A stretch of 64,000 bases of DNA from Silene latifolia (lineage: Eukaryota; Streptophyta; Magnoliopsida; Caryophyllales; Caryophyllaceae): the NCBI RefSeq assembly GCF_048544455.1, contig NC_133526.1, forward strand, positions 3,116,001 through 3,180,000, in the 5' to 3' direction. Numbering within the stretch: position 1 is the first letter of the stretch; each line of letters opens with the position of its first letter. A model generated the notes under the pieces. It did not search any database. It worked only from the letters and a program-made list of their open reading frames with translations, and was not told the origin of the DNA. Shown piece after piece: positions 33,791 to 46,451 of the stretch. The position numbers and the translations under genes are program-made.

Positions 33791-35325
33791 TAATATTAAA
33801 AATATATTATTATATATTTAGTCCTTAAGCTATAGGAGGATAATTGCACTAAACCCCCTTTCTTATAGAACTACTAGTTTTTTTTAGAGGTCTACATTTG
33901 CCAACGCTAGAGCTTTTGCACCTTATAGCAAAGGCCAGCCTTGAGCGAACTGAACTGAACTAAAACTGTGTTTCGGTGTGTATGTATAGCAAATGATGCA
34001 AATTAGTAAGTACATAATGGGTAGATGCACAAATAAGTGAATTACTAAGGACTAATGTGAAAAAAATAGCTTGGAAAAGATAAGATAGTGGCTATATAAT
34101 TATTATAGATAGTGCATACTGCATATACGTCTTTGTTCTTGGTCTTGTCACACATAGACATATATATATAAGAAAAATGTAAATATTTTTGGCTTTTTGT
34201 GTAATAAAAAGAATGGCATGTATCTTCTAAGAGATTTGTTTGGGAGACTATTTTAATTCCAATGAATATGAATATTGGATATCTTACATAGAAAATAATA
34301 AATATATTGGTACTTCCTCCTATTATTAGAAATTGCTCATTTGGTTAAACACAAGTAGTCTTTTGTAAGTTTTAAAAAGTAGGGCAGTTTCAAAGGATTA
34401 AAGAGCACATATTTTATGTTTACGGTAAAAAAAACTTCATCAAAACTCGAAAGGTCAATTGATGAAAATATATATACTATCCTTTTATTCTTCGAAATTA
34501 CCTCATCTTTTTGTTTTGACATATCATAGGGATTGTTCTTTACGTTATTCATTTTACAATTCGGGATGTTTACAGTTAACAAATACCGAGCTAGTTTTTA
34601 GCCGTGGTTATTTTCACGAAAAGGTAAACGACTATGAAGAAGTTTGCTCAATTTATATATTTTTATAAATGAAATGTCATTAATGAAACATCATAGACTG
34701 AAGATGCGCGTTCCTTAATCTCATATGATTAATTTCCAACAAATGGAACAAAATAAATTCCTAAATATTATACTCGTATGATTAATTTCCAACAAAATGG
34801 AGCAAAATACAAGCTAAAAATATCTAAAACAACAAAAAATTATTTTATTTTTTGTGTAACTACCAAAATATTCGTTTTCAGTTTATGTTTCTTGATAAAT
34901 ATCTTAACACAAATTTCAATTATTTCATATCAATTTCCACAATTTTATTTGGATTTTTCCTTGAATGGTGGGACCCACGGCGGCGGAGACTTTGCATACG
35001 TGTAGGTGTACGTGTCAAAAGATGATTGGGAGTAAGTAAAAGAAGAAAAAAGCGTGTCTTGATTCGTGGAATGTTTAAGTGATCGACATGAAAGAAAGAA
35101 TGAGGTCATTGATTAAGTAAGAGTTTGGTGTTTTTATATGGGCCGTTAGTTGGGCCTTTTTAAACCAATGGGGCCCGCCCATTTGATGTTTGTTCGAGAA
35201 GGAATGTGATAGGAAAGAGGGAAGGAAGCCTTATCCTTATTTTTTGATAGTGGATTCGTTTTGGTATTCTCCCAACTTGACCTTTTTAATTGCATCACAA
35301 TTAGACAAGTTTTTTTTTTACAAGA
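33791..35325. other. gene-free spacer after the PLATZ gene
   Basis: Includes the likely 3' untranslated region of PLATZ. A half Stowaway end (GGTACTTCCTCCTATTATTAG, about 34310) lacks a partner. ATGATTAATTTCCAACAAA occurs twice (34725, 34777). No gene. Confidence 0.5.
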
Positions 35326-35338
35326 TTATATTATTGTG

Positions 35339-35526
35339 CACAAATTCTCATTTGTGACGGCGATATCCGTCACAAACTTGTGACGGGTATCATTTTCTCT
35401 CACAAAATGTCCATTAAGAGGTGAGTGGGAAGACACATGTGGTCTTTTCCACCGTCCTCTCTCCCTTTTTTGTGAGAGGTCGCGAGCTGTGGACGGGATT
35501 AGCCATCGCGAAGCAAAGACTAAATG
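35339..35526. mobile_element. Mutator-like MITE, 188 bp, 9-bp target duplication
   Basis: Bounded by ATTATTGTG at 35330-35338 and 35527-35535. The left end CACAAATTCTCATTTGTGAC leads into a palindrome GACGGCGATATCCGTC. The right end is diverged. A 9-bp duplication is the Mutator hallmark. Confidence 0.65.
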
Positions 35527-35563
35527 ATTATTGTGTAAGGTCGTTGTATGCTGAATAGAATAA

Positions 35564-35939
35564 CTAGTATATATCCAGTGCAAGTAAATTTTTATTTATT
35601 TATTTATTTGTATTATTTATGGATATTAAATTACGGTTTATTAAATTTTCGTATTTTTTATCCTTGTATTTTATTTTGGAGAAAAAAAATTGAAAGTGTA
35701 AAATTAATCAAGCAAATTGAACAATGCCATAAAATTGGAGACAATATATACACGACAAATATGTGAAATTGTGAGGTTTTAAGTTTCATAAATATCTTAA
35801 TTTAATAGTTTAGGCACATTATTTAACCCAACATACATAGTATACCTATAGAATAGAATACACTATACAAAGTAGGTCCAATTATAAGTTTTGGTATTTA
35901 GGCGGGAAAAATGATAGCATCTCTTATTCTTTTAGTAGA
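35564..35939 (-). mobile_element. non-autonomous Helitron, 376 bp
   Basis: On the minus strand it begins A|TCTACTAAAAGAATAAGAG with a downstream TTTTCCCGCC, and ends TATATACTAG|T. The terminal hairpin is decayed (only TGCACT remains). The 5' end matches 4141-4537 and 62646-63261. Confidence 0.6.
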
Positions 35940-36186
35940 TAAAAAGAATTGAATTTGTATATGATGTCCATTTAAATGTAAAGTTAATTGTCCGAGAAAT
36001 CGCTTACATTTGAATTTGTATTGTTAGTAAGTGGATGTGAAGAAAGTTTTGATGTTAACGGAGTTCAAATTAGTTCCATAATAATTCAACTCATGAGGGT
36101 AATCTCGTCTTGTCGTTTTTTCATATCAACATATGATCGATACAATATACTCCGTAGAAGAGAGTGGTTGAGTTTGTAATATAGTA

Positions 36187-36401
36187 TCTCTATCCCAGTC
36201 ATTTGTTTATCCATTTATTTTAGAGTGCCACGTAATACATTTGTTTATCTTGCTATATTGAAATAATTTTTATATGAAATTTGATCATCCAATGCCACTG
36301 TTTCTATTTATCGTCCATTAACTACAATCACAAATGGTCACCTTTCCTTTCACTAATCTTTGTGACAAAAATAGGTAAACAGATAATCGGGACAAAAGGA
36401 G
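36187..36401. mobile_element. Stowaway-type MITE
   Basis: Ends TCTCTATCCCAGTCATTTG and AATCGGGACAAAAGGAG with TA on both sides. Confidence 0.7.
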
Positions 36402-36403
36402 TA

Positions 36404-37360
36404 CTATTCATCAATTGACTCTACTATTAAGGCTACATTGATTGCACTAAAGAGTAAAGAGAATCACTATTTTCTTATCCAATACTCTAAACGCAAAAAT
36501 GATCATCCTATGTACCTCATTAACCTTAACAAGTCACATATAATTAAATTAAATTAAATTATATTAATTGTCACATTAGTCACATAGCAATCATGTGGTT
36601 ACGTCCATGTCTTCGGGTAACAAAGTTCCGTCTAAATGTCTAATTCCATTTACATATTACAACTGTTCGATCAACAATATCATTAACTTCTCATGAAAAG
36701 ACATTATCATTTCAAGTGACTAAGATATTATTACTAATAGTTTCTCCTTTATCGACTCAAATCCTAACTAAACTGAATAATATACACTTATACTATCAAC
36801 GAGATTAATAAGCTCGTGTAAAAAGACATTATCTTTCGAGACGACCTGCATATTATTAGACTAAGTTTTGTTTTTTATTCGACTTGAATTCAAACTAAAC
36901 CGAATAATATACCTACCCGACTAGTGTGAAAAGACACTATTTTTTTTGGTACATTGAAAAGACATTATCTTTCCAAGTGACTAGATGTTAGACTAATATT
37001 TTGTCTTTGTCATAAAATAGAGTTCTAAACTAATAAACTCCACTAATGTTGGTCCACGAACAAAGTATTGTCCATTATAAACTACTGTATTACGTTGCGT
37101 TAACTTTATTGTTCACATAATATACATGATTAACTTTAATTTATTAAGAAAATATCGCGAATTAAATTCAACCTTTCATTTTCAAAAGTCATCTAAATAA
37201 AGGTATCTTAACCTAATTATTAAAACGGAAATTATCTAAATAGTAATATTTTCTCAGTTTCGGTCATTTGTTTACGTTTGTTTTTGCCGTAAAAATCAAG
37301 GAAAGAGGAGGTGCCCATTTACATTCTACAGGTAGTTGTTAATGAATGGCAAGTAAATAA
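36404..37360. other. gene-free spacer
   Basis: Repeated words AAGACATTATC and CTAAACTAATA recur at 36700-37030, a diverged local repeat (units around 36690, 36815, 36930, 36958). From 37252 there is a half Stowaway (TTTCGGTCATTTGTTTACG). No gene. Confidence 0.45.
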
Positions 37361-37363
37361 TAA

Positions 37364-38920
37364 CTAGTTTTCAACCCGTGCAAAATTGCACGGGTATGTT
37401 TTTAAGAACATTGATATAATGATTAACATTTAATAAATGTTAACCAAAATACATGAATACTTTATACTCTATTTCTTTTATAATGATAATAGGTTAAAAC
37501 ACGTCCAAAAATTGCAAAGGTTTAAAACTTAAACATAACATACAGGTTTTAAATCTGTGTAAAAAAATGCAAGAATTCAGCATAAAACATGATATAATAT
37601 ATTAAATGCAACGTATGGAAAATAATAAATAGCTAACAATGTAAATATTGCTAAAAAAACGAAACAATTGTCAAAATTTTAAAGGGTTTACAATACAATT
37701 CAAGAAACATAAATATAGAATTAACTAAAACAGACTAATATCATTTCAAATATTGGAAAATTTCATGATAGACTACATTAATTTTAAACCCGTACAAAAT
37801 TGCACGGGTAAATTTTAAGAACATTGATATAATGATTAACTTTAAAAAAATATTAATGTAATAAACGATTAGAGTGGATACAATAACTGGATGGAACTTC
37901 CACCATTTTGGTGTAGATGCATTCGATGGTGAAATAAAATAGGTACTACTTTTACACAAATTCTCATTGAAGATGGATACTATGTGAATTTATCATTTGG
38001 GACGACGTTGTGACGGAGTTGCTTGGAAAAACGGCCTAACATTATGTACATTTGGACAAATTCGACGGATCAAGTATAAAAAATAATGTACTTCTTAATC
38101 CACTTAACCCGTTTAACCCGATAAACTAATCAAATAAACTAAGCTTTATAGGCGTAATATCTCAAAAATGATGAATGTAAATGCTTATTTTTAAGTTGTT
38201 TGGTTGAATTATTGACTCAACCCAAACATAATATGACACTTTTAAATAAATGGGTTATTCGTGTTGGGTTCGTGTAAAAAATGTTCAACCCTAACCCTAC
38301 CCATTTAAGTTTTGTGTCGTGTCCGTGTCACCCAATATTTTTTTTTTTTGTTGTTTTCAGCTGTAGTGATGAAATCCATTATATTTTCTTGTAGCGTTTA
38401 AAGTAATTTTTTGAGATTCTTTATTATTTTTCATTAGTCATACAAAAATATTACGTTATTTTTTTTCTTTGGTAATAGTATACTTCATGAGAACCAAATG
38501 ATAATTTCTTTTTTTAGAATTAGAAAATATGTAAATCTGGTAATTGCATGCTTAAAAAATTATTTAAGATTGGGTGTAACTACTCCATAATTTTTTAAAG
38601 GCCCTTATTCTATCAATTTTAATTTGTTCAATTTTTGGGAACATTTTATTGATATTTTATATTATGTTATTTACTTAATATTCTTAAAATTATAAATTGT
38701 GAAATTGAAGAAATAGTAATCATTATATAAACATATTAACTTATCAGATTATAAACACGGTTAATCCGTAATGAAAAAGAAATTAATTCAACTAACAGAC
38801 AAAGGGGCCTAGTCGCTTACGATTTATTTTATGGGAAAACACAAAAAAGAAAAAAAACTGCATAAGGTGACGTGGATCAATGTGGATGCATGAAATGTTT
38901 CTGTATTTATAAAGATAAGA
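37364..38920 (-). mobile_element. candidate Helitron of a second family, about 1.56 kb
   Basis: The minus-strand 3' end is a textbook hairpin, CCCGTGCAATTTTGCACGGG then TTGAAAACTAG|T. A candidate 5' end A|TCTTATCTTTATAAATAC lies at 38920. The hairpin and following AAGAACATTGATATAATG recur internally at 37787-37840, suggesting a nested or tandem terminus. No Rep/helicase coding. The 3' end is firm, the 5' end tentative. Confidence 0.5.
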
Positions 38921-39362
38921 TGTGTATGAAAAATTAAATTATCCATTAATAATGAGGAGTATTTTAATATGCGAAAGTAAATAGGCTAATGAAACACCTA
39001 AAAGTGAAGGTCAATTAGTTTCTCTTAAGACAGTTATATAAACGGGTCAAATAATATTCCACTTGTATAGGTAAGACAAAGATTTTTTTTTCATTTTATC
39101 TATATATTTGACCAGTTTTAACTTTTAGATGACTATTCCATCTTAAACAAGAATTTTTTAAATTGAAATAGATAAACAAATAATTGAGACGGATGAAAGA
39201 CATTCACGTGGTTTTGCCGAGTCAAACACCTCCAAATAGATATTAAGACAAATATTTTATCTTTTCTAGTACATTCTACTTTTGTTCTATTCATAGATAT
39301 ATTTAATTATTTTGTTCTCCTTAAATAAGAATTTGTCGATGACATTAATTAAGGTAGCATTA

Positions 39363-39789
39363 GACCATCCCCAAGCAAGGTCAATTGCTTGGTCATGACC
39401 TTGCTTGGTCATGGTTAGTGACTTAATTAAGCTACTTAATTGGTGACCAAAGTTGCTAATTTATGACCAAAGGTCAATTTGTGACATTTGGAGGTCAATT
39501 TGTGACCTTTGCTTCATTTGGTGACCTCTTCTATGACCCAATAGGTGTCATTTTCTGGTTTGTTGGACACAAAAAAAGGACAATGAATATATTTATAAAA
39601 TTATAAAAAGTAAGAGAGAAGTATATAATATGATAGTGGGAATGTTGTAAAGTGGATAATGATTGGGTTGATGACCTAGATCGCGACCTTCTACTTGGGA
39701 GGGTGAAAATGGGTCAAGGTTAATAAGGTGGAATTAAGAGTAAAATCGGTTCGTGACCTAGTTAGCGTGACCTTTGCTTGGGGATGGTC
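39363..39789. mobile_element. PIF/Harbinger-like MITE, 427 bp
   Basis: Inverted ends GACCATCCCCAAGCAAGGTC and GACCTTTGCTTGGGGATGGTC with a perfect TTA duplication (39360-39362, 39790-39792). Confidence 0.85.
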
Positions 39790-39871
39790 TTAAGATTTCA
39801 AGTCGCAGATTGTGAGTTTGTAAACGTAGTGATGAAGTGACATATTGAATAGTAGCGGTGGAGTTGCAATG

Positions 39872-40047
39872 TCGTATATTAGTGGGAGAGCCCGGATTTA
39901 TAGTTAAAGAGGGCAAAAATATTCTTCGGACAAACAATTAATGACATAACAAAAACTTGAAAATTTCGGAAATTTTAGCCAAAACTTGCAAATTTTTCAT
40001 TAGCCAACTATGCGAGTGTCCCTATTAGCCCCTCCTAAATCCGCCAC
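39872..40047. mobile_element. hAT-like MITE, diverged
   Basis: Left GGGAGAGCCCGGATTTA and right TAAATCCGCCACTAC form imperfect inverted ends. Same group as 26039-26199. Confidence 0.45.
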
Positions 40048-40829
40048 TACCATAGATTGAAAAAAATGCAAAGGGACACGTAAATTAGTTCCTATACACA
40101 CTTAATCATTTAATTCCTGACATTATCTTCTCGATTTTGTATTAATTTCAGTGAACTATATCAAACTATATTTGTGAACCGTTTATTTATTCTTGTTGAA
40201 GCAACCTCAACTTACCAAGTGCTTTTATTAGTGTTTTAAAGTTATCGCAACTATTGTTATCCTAATGGTGATGCTTTGTCTTTTCTCTCGCAAGTCAAAG
40301 GGACGGGTTTTTGACTTTTTGTGGTAGATCTGGTCACGAGCCGGGTTAGGGTTGGACGGACCAGCCTAAGGCGGACCGAGTTTCTTTGGTTGGGCCCTAA
40401 ATTGGTCTGTCTGGAAGGTTGCACGGATGGGATTGGGTCAGAAATATCTAAGCCTGATCCTTGTTCGGAGAATGTCAAGAAACTATCTCAACCAAAAGTT
40501 TAAGCTAGTAGTTGTAGTACCACGATCGATTTTATACTCTAATAGAGAAGCCTATTTTTTAGTATTTTAACGGGCAGGGTGAGGTGTGATGAATCTTGAT
40601 GGAGCCCTGAACCGGCCCGGTCATTGGACAGTTTTACGCAAACTAGAAATATCTGGGGCCGACAGTACAGGCAGGCCAGACAGAGCCCGCCTTAAAAAAA
40701 AGGACACATTACCGGAGAAAGAGAGATTTAAACTTCATGACCTATTTTATTATTAGAAATATCTCATCTTAGCCACTAGGATAAGACCACCACGATTCAC
40801 TATAAAATCAATTTTGAATGTCATATTAT
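40048..40829. other. gene-free spacer
   Basis: A G+C-richer patch (40290-40700) contains overlapping open frames on both strands without motifs and looks like retroelement or pseudogene debris that I cannot identify. Confidence 0.4.
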
Positions 40830-40839
40830 GATTAATAAT

Positions 40840-41032
40840 CGCAAGGCTCTCTTGTGACGGGCATATCCGTCACAAGTTTGAGACGAGTTAAGTACTATCC
40901 ATATGAATAGATAAGGCAAAAGAGATTTCTACTCTCCAGACACTCTGTTTTTATCTTATCTATCTCACATGGATATTACTTGACTCGTCGTAAGCTTACG
41001 ACGGATATACCCGTTACAAATGAGAATTTGTG
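40840..41032. mobile_element. Mutator-like MITE, 193 bp
   Basis: Flanked by GATTAATAAT (40830-40839) and GATTAAAAAT (41033-41042), one mismatch. The right end inverts to CACAAATTCTCATTTGTAAC and the left is CTCTCTTGTGACGGGCATAT. Inner palindromes ATATCCGTC and GACGGATAT pair. Confidence 0.65.
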
Positions 41033-41284
41033 GATTAAAAATACCTTCGTTGGATTGTGCAGTCCCAACACTTAGAAAGTAACATCTTGAAGGTCTTTGC
41101 GTACAAGGATTGGATTACATTTTTTTTGGATGAAATGTAAGCATTGATTGGATTACATTTAATTTATATTGTTCGCGTATACTTAGGTTGACACCTTGAC
41201 CGTGACACTGTTACATGTTGCATTATGTCAAATATCAATCAATGAATCCATCTACTTTGTACTTGCATTTTTAAGTCATTACGG

Positions 41285-41732
41285 AATGAATTGTTAGAGT
41301 ATAAAATCGATCTTAGAATTCCAGCCATCAGTTTAGGCTTTTGCTCCTTATACCTGGTACTCCCTCCATTCAACTCCACACTACATCTTTCCTAAAAAAG
41401 AAATAAAAAAGATCATTTTATCCTAATTCCAACTACTTATTTACATCAAATGCCATTGTTGGCCCACTCTAATCCACCATAAAACTCCACCTTTTTAAAA
41501 CTCCACCATAAAACCCCACCATTCTTTTCCCTATATACTTTTAAACGTTTTTTTAATCCGCTCTTTAATACCCGTGCAAAAAGCACATGTGTAGTGTGGA
41601 GTTGAATGAAGGGAGTACTTAATATAAATTGCATAACTTTCTTGATCAATATTCACACTCATATATAAATAAAAAGATACGATGGTTCGAAAATCGAAAC
41701 AGGTGTTGGTCCAAGTTATGAATCAAAGTAGT
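41285..41732. repeat. dispersed repeat, copy A, split by a Stowaway
   Basis: GAATTGTTAGAGTATAAAATC..AGCCATCAGTTTAGGCTTTTG on one side of the Stowaway and CTTAATATAAATTGCATAACTTTC..AAGTTATGAATCAAAGTA on the other. It matches the continuous copy at 63794-64000. The wording resembles the end of a plant Copia-type LTR, but that is only a suggestion; treat as an old, broken fossil. Confidence 0.6.
41360..41615. mobile_element. Stowaway-type MITE with a visible empty site
   Basis: Ends CTCCCTCCATTCAACTCCAC and GTGGAGTTGAATGAAGGGAG, TA duplicated. The undisturbed copy of its host repeat at 63794-64000 reads TGGTACTTAAT across the site, with a single TA. Confidence 0.92.
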
Positions 41733-42156
41733 TGTTGCTTAGTCTATTGATAGGAGGTCGAAAATACGGCGGTTGGTCACTGAAAAAATAGTGATAAAAG
41801 GCACAATAACAGGTAAATTTGGACCGAGTCGACTTTACAGGCAAAAGCTTCTGTACTAGGAATACTAATGCACTATTCAGAGCTGCTGCAAACGATTGCA
41901 CAACATTCCGACCTAATCGGGTTGTCTTCAGCTAGTTCACGAGTGCTAGGAATCGAGGATAAACAGCATAGTACTCCGTATAAAGGGAATTGTGAACTGT
42001 AAAGTACTTGTCCGCTTTATCGTCTTCGAATTAGTTTTATTCACCCGTCCTTGAATAAGAAAACACACAACTTAGCTAGATACGCTAAAACTTACCAAGC
42101 GTATCTAACCAAGCGTAACAATAATTAATCCAAAGGGATTTTTAGCTCGTAACCAT

Positions 42157-43625
42157 CTAGTAAGTTAACAAGAGATTGGATACATCTTCGTCTATTATTC
42201 GAAGCACTTGTTGAACTGCGTATGCAATACTATCTACAGAAGTCAGCTGGCACCCTTCTTCAACCTGCATTAAATCAAATACATTCAGTTATTCAAATAC
42301 TGTTGTTCTCTAAAATGATGACCAAACAATTATGATACAAACATGATGCTGGAAGTGGTCAAATACTGTTGTTCTCTAAAATTCGACAACCAGACAGTTC
42401 CAGCTACTGTCCAGTTTAGATAATTCCGCTGCAAACTCAAGAGTTCTATTCTTTTGAGTAGAATTCGTATCAAATTAACAATTGATGAATGAACCGACGA
42501 ATTAGGCTTCTAATCAGCGAACTACATCAAACTCGCAGCTCACAACAATTTTCATCGAAATTAGTAAATAGTATAGGGATGAAATAATAGTCATACCTTG
42601 ACACTTATGGAGTAGAGGACTAAAGGGTCCAAGGTGGTAACATTTAGATGAAGTATGGTGAAGCGAAGAGATAAAAAACCCGAAACCAATTTGGATAAGT
42701 GCCTCGGGTTTTTCTTTGTAAAGATCCGGAGATTTGCATGGGTTTCGACCAAGGTGACCTCAACCTCAGCTAAGGATGTTCTGCTCTTTAAGCTATACTT
42801 GTTACCTTGTCGGCCAGAATCTGGAAATAGTGGTGTTAAGAATGCGGTGCCATCTTCAGGCGTCCCTAGTCTCATGTTACGCTGTAGGATTAGCATTTTT
42901 TGCGCTTCTAAGGAATGCACAATATGTTCAAGCTCCTTTACATAATCTATGGCACCTCCCACTACTGAAGCCTGATCACCCTGCAGTTGCATAGCATTCA
43001 AGTAATGGTAAGTGTTGTTGAAATGAAATGCAAAATCATATGATGGGATGGAACCCAGACACTAATCATAAATTCATAGTCTCTAACATCTAAAGTTACT
43101 GGTGAGGACTGAGGACAGATCGTTTTAAAGTCCTTTTTTGTTTCAGGGTCATTATCGGATATTGCAGTCTGAGCATAGTTTGTGAAACTAACAACGAAGA
43201 CACTATAGTGCGCGTTATGAATGTTGAAAACTGTAAACGACAGAACATATAAATGTGGAGGAATTACGTACCCTTTGACAGTAAGATTCGGGCATGAGAG
43301 AACGTAGAACAGCTAGATGTTCATTCATTTGCTTTCGACGGTTTCTCTCAACAGCAATGTGAGTCATCCTCTGTGTTTCAGCCTCCTCTTTGTTCTTGCA
43401 AACCTTTGGCCTTCTTCGTCTTTTCTTCCTCCCTACCACCCCAACACTTCCCATACAAGTATCGGAAACTCGAGCAGGAAACTGAACATCAAGGCTCTGA
43501 GGCTTCTCCAGCATAGCAACATTTTCCATAATCCCAACATTACTCTCAAAATGACTAGCATTTAGAGTATCATAGACAATAAAGTTGAAGATATCGTTAT
43601 AGTTAGACATCGCTTCTAAGGCCAT
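42157..43625 (-). CDS. bHLH transcription factor, subgroup Ia (bHLH94/96-like), 281 aa, three exons
   Basis: Exons 43272-43625, 42597-42980 and 42157-42264, GT-AG introns, both phase 0. A basic nuclear-localisation run RKKRRRRPK (66-74) precedes the bHLH domain (about 87-138). The basic region [13 protein letters not shown] has the H89-E93-R97 set that reads E-box (G-box type) DNA. Helix 1, [12 protein letters not shown], and helix 2, [20 protein letters not shown], are split by intron 1 after Arg118, a position common in plant bHLH genes. The C-terminal part (about 190-280) has the ACT-like pattern of this subgroup ([45 protein letters not shown]). Subgroup Ia includes stomatal-lineage relatives, but which member this is cannot be settled here. 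The N-terminus is short and poor in motifs. Confidence 0.94.
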
Positions 43626-44245
43626 CTTCTCTATCTAAACCTCAAAATTCCAACATACCGTGGTGATGCACTGATGCTAAGGTTATATATTTACTAGTAC
43701 AAGTGTACAACACGTTTTTTTGTCGTAAAAGGAGGTAAAAGGTCAGTACAATAACAAAAAGGACAGGTGAGTCGAACATGCAAATCTACGACCTAAAATT
43801 CACAATACTCCACCTCGTTCACAAAACTAAGCAAAAACCGCATCAATGTACTTGTATATTGCTCGCTTTCTCTCTCAAACTCAACGGTTGTAAGCCGAAG
43901 ATTGAAAGGGCTGGACCAAGAACTTTTGTTTTGTTTAGCATCCTAAGTTAATAAGGGGATGATGTCCAACAAACTGCCATGGTCTCAGAAAAAGAAGGTG
44001 GGAAGAGGGCCCAAGAAAATTACATAGAAATGAGAATAGTTACAAAAATTACAAGCTGTTGACAAGTTGCTCTTCATTATTCAAACGTTTTAGTGCATGC
44101 TCCTGAAGGAGGTCCTCATTTTGTGTCAGAATCCTAATTAAACTTCATGTTCATTATATTATATACTCTCATGTTATCATGTAAATAAATCTATTCATCA
44201 GCATAAGATGGATTTATTCTCTTATAGACAAAGACATGTCATGTA
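43626..44245. other. upstream region of the bHLH gene
   Basis: Likely holds its promoter. No clear TATA box; CTCGCTTTCTCTCTCAAACTC at 43863 is on the opposite strand. No other gene. Confidence 0.4.
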
Positions 44246-44251
44246 CCGGTC

Positions 44252-44409
44252 CAGTGACGAAGATTCGAAGAATGGGGTTAGTACGGGTTATCGACACATA
44301 GAACAACGGTTAAGATTTATTTTTTCTTGTTTTCTATATTGTACTTCCTAAGATTATTAATCTTCTAAAGTCTCTTATTTCCTAAATTCAAATCATAGTT
44401 CCGCCACTG
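44252..44409. mobile_element. hAT-like MITE
   Basis: Ends CAGTGACGAAGATTCGAAG and AATCATAGTTCCGCCACTG, like 26039-26199. Confidence 0.5.
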
Positions 44410-44978
44410 TTTGATCTTTAAGGATCAGATGATGTCGGCTTTGATGACTTTTGTTATCATCCGTTATACACGTTACAGGTCACAGGTATGAAATGATTAC
44501 ATGAAAAAGTTTACATTGCATCCTTCTATATGTAATGGCCAAAATTGACCATGGCAGATCACAAAAGTCCAACCATGAGAAGTAAGTTAGCATGGAGGAA
44601 TTATTTTTTACATCAACAGTCAACACTAACCAATGGATCAGAATTTGGTCCACAAAAAACAATCGGTCAGCAATTTTACACTAAACCCACTATATTAGAG
44701 GCGGAGTTAGAAATGAAATTCTGGAGTAGCAGACGTTCTTCTTATATTTTACTCCGTACTATCTTTGCTATGCCCGCAAATACGTAAATTAGGCAACAGA
44801 AAACAATAATTTTAACTATTTTTTGGGGGGGGATTTGGGGAGTGAGTACTTCCTCTTGCTACTATGTTTCACCATTTTAGAAACTTCCGGCAACTTCATA
44901 GACCGAAAGGACAAATCATTAGTTCATTACGCCAATAAACAAAATTTTTCAGACCTTAGCATTAAGGAAAAAGACCAA

Positions 44979-45340
44979 GGCTCCGTTTGGCAAGACATTT
45001 CAGGTAGCTTATTTTTCTGGAAGTGTTTGACAAATAGCTTATTTGCCCAAATAAGCTACCTGAAATGAAATGCTACTTAGAGTAGCATTTCATATTTTAG
45101 GTACCTGATTCTTGATAATATTACCTTTTTACCCTTTCAATTTATAATATATTAAAGAATTATTATATCCTTTCAAGTCATTTTACCAAAATAAGGTACC
45201 TTTTTAGTTAGTTTGCCAAACCATTTTTTATATAATCAGTCATCTTATCAGCTTCTAATTTTCAGCTACCTTTTCAGGTTTCAGTTAGCTTTTCAGTTTT
45301 CAGGTACCTTTTCAGTTCGTTCGTTTTACCAAACAGAGCC
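44979..45340. mobile_element. Tourist-like MITE (GGCTCTGTTTGG family)
   Basis: Ends GGCTCCGTTTGGCAAGAC and ACCAAACAGAGCC with a CAA duplication (44976-44978, 45341-45343). Confidence 0.85.
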
Positions 45341-45571
45341 CAAGTCCGAGTTTTGATCAAGACCAAATTCGCGGTATTAATAAAATTAAATGTTTTATGT
45401 TTTAATTAACATATTATAAATAGACAATACGTGCTTGATCGTCTTAACTTATTTTTTTCTAAACTTAACATAGCTTGCTTGAATAAGGTATAAATGAAGT
45501 GTTAGACAGGCGACCTTTTATCTTATTTCGGAGAAAATGGGGAATATAAACAAGTTTTCAATGGTATTCTC

Positions 45572-45757
45572 CAGGGACGGAACATATTTTGAAGTTAAAG
45601 GGATAACATAGATTGGAAATTTTTTTGGGGTGAAAAACATTAAAACAGCAGTGAAGTAATTAAGGGAAAAAAAAAAGCTGAAACATAACCAGAAATTTTC
45701 AATTTTTTCATTACGGGGAGGAACCACCATCCTTCTACCTCTGGTTTCGTCACTAGC
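45572..45757. mobile_element. hAT-like MITE, diverged
   Basis: Ends CAGGGACGGAACATATT and CTGGTTTCGTCACTAG. Same size class as the other hAT-like copies. Confidence 0.45.
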
Positions 45758-46162
45758 AGGTGCCCTCGGTGACTCATTTTACAGTCATGTCAAACACGGA
45801 ATATTAGAAAACTATGTCAAGCCTCAAATCATCAAATCATTTGAGCGGAGTTACCGAGATTTCAGAAATATTAGGATACGAAAGTGGAAATAAAGTTTAG
45901 AAAGCGGGTTAAAATCATTGCTTGTATTTAAAAAGGAAGGGAAACGGAATTCCAAATCAGATGAAAAGGATTGGGAACTTGGGTTGGACCATAAAATTAT
46001 GGTCCAAGCTGCCAGAGTAAGCACCAAGAATCCATGTGAAATTTCCCCCCTCTCCAAAAGTACTACAGTACAGAATATAATCACTCATTCACATGGAAAC
46101 TTTCATGATCAGAAATTAGAATGCATAGTTTTCCTGCTATTTCCTACAATAATATGCATTGT

Positions 46163-46287
46163 ACCAATTCTTGTTTAAGACTGTCTTAATCTAAGACTGC
46201 TCTCACACCCAATTAAAATAGAAGTGGAAATAAAGGGAAGTTGTGTGAGGTCTTAAATTAGGACGGTCTTAAGCAAGACCAATTGTA
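46163..46287. mobile_element. foldback MITE, AAGACNGTCTTA type, copy 1
   Basis: Ends CAATTCTTGTTTAAGACTGTC and GACGGTCTTAAGCAAGACC pair, with CTCACAC and GTGTGAG inside them. No coding. Confidence 0.6.
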
Positions 46288-46451
46288 TACATTGAATAAA
46301 ACATTATTGCTAACCTATAATGCAGTTTCTGGCTTAATCAACTCTTTCTACGGTCTTTTCTTCGCAGCTGAAAGAAAGGCATTCCAGAGAATTTACCATT
46401 GCATGAGAAATGTCAAATACTACTTCTGACTCAATAGGTCCTTGCAATAAT

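Noticed and set aside
40257-40503. Overlapping open frames on both strands
   Set aside because: Mutual shadows in a G+C-richer patch with no recognisable protein; perhaps old element debris.
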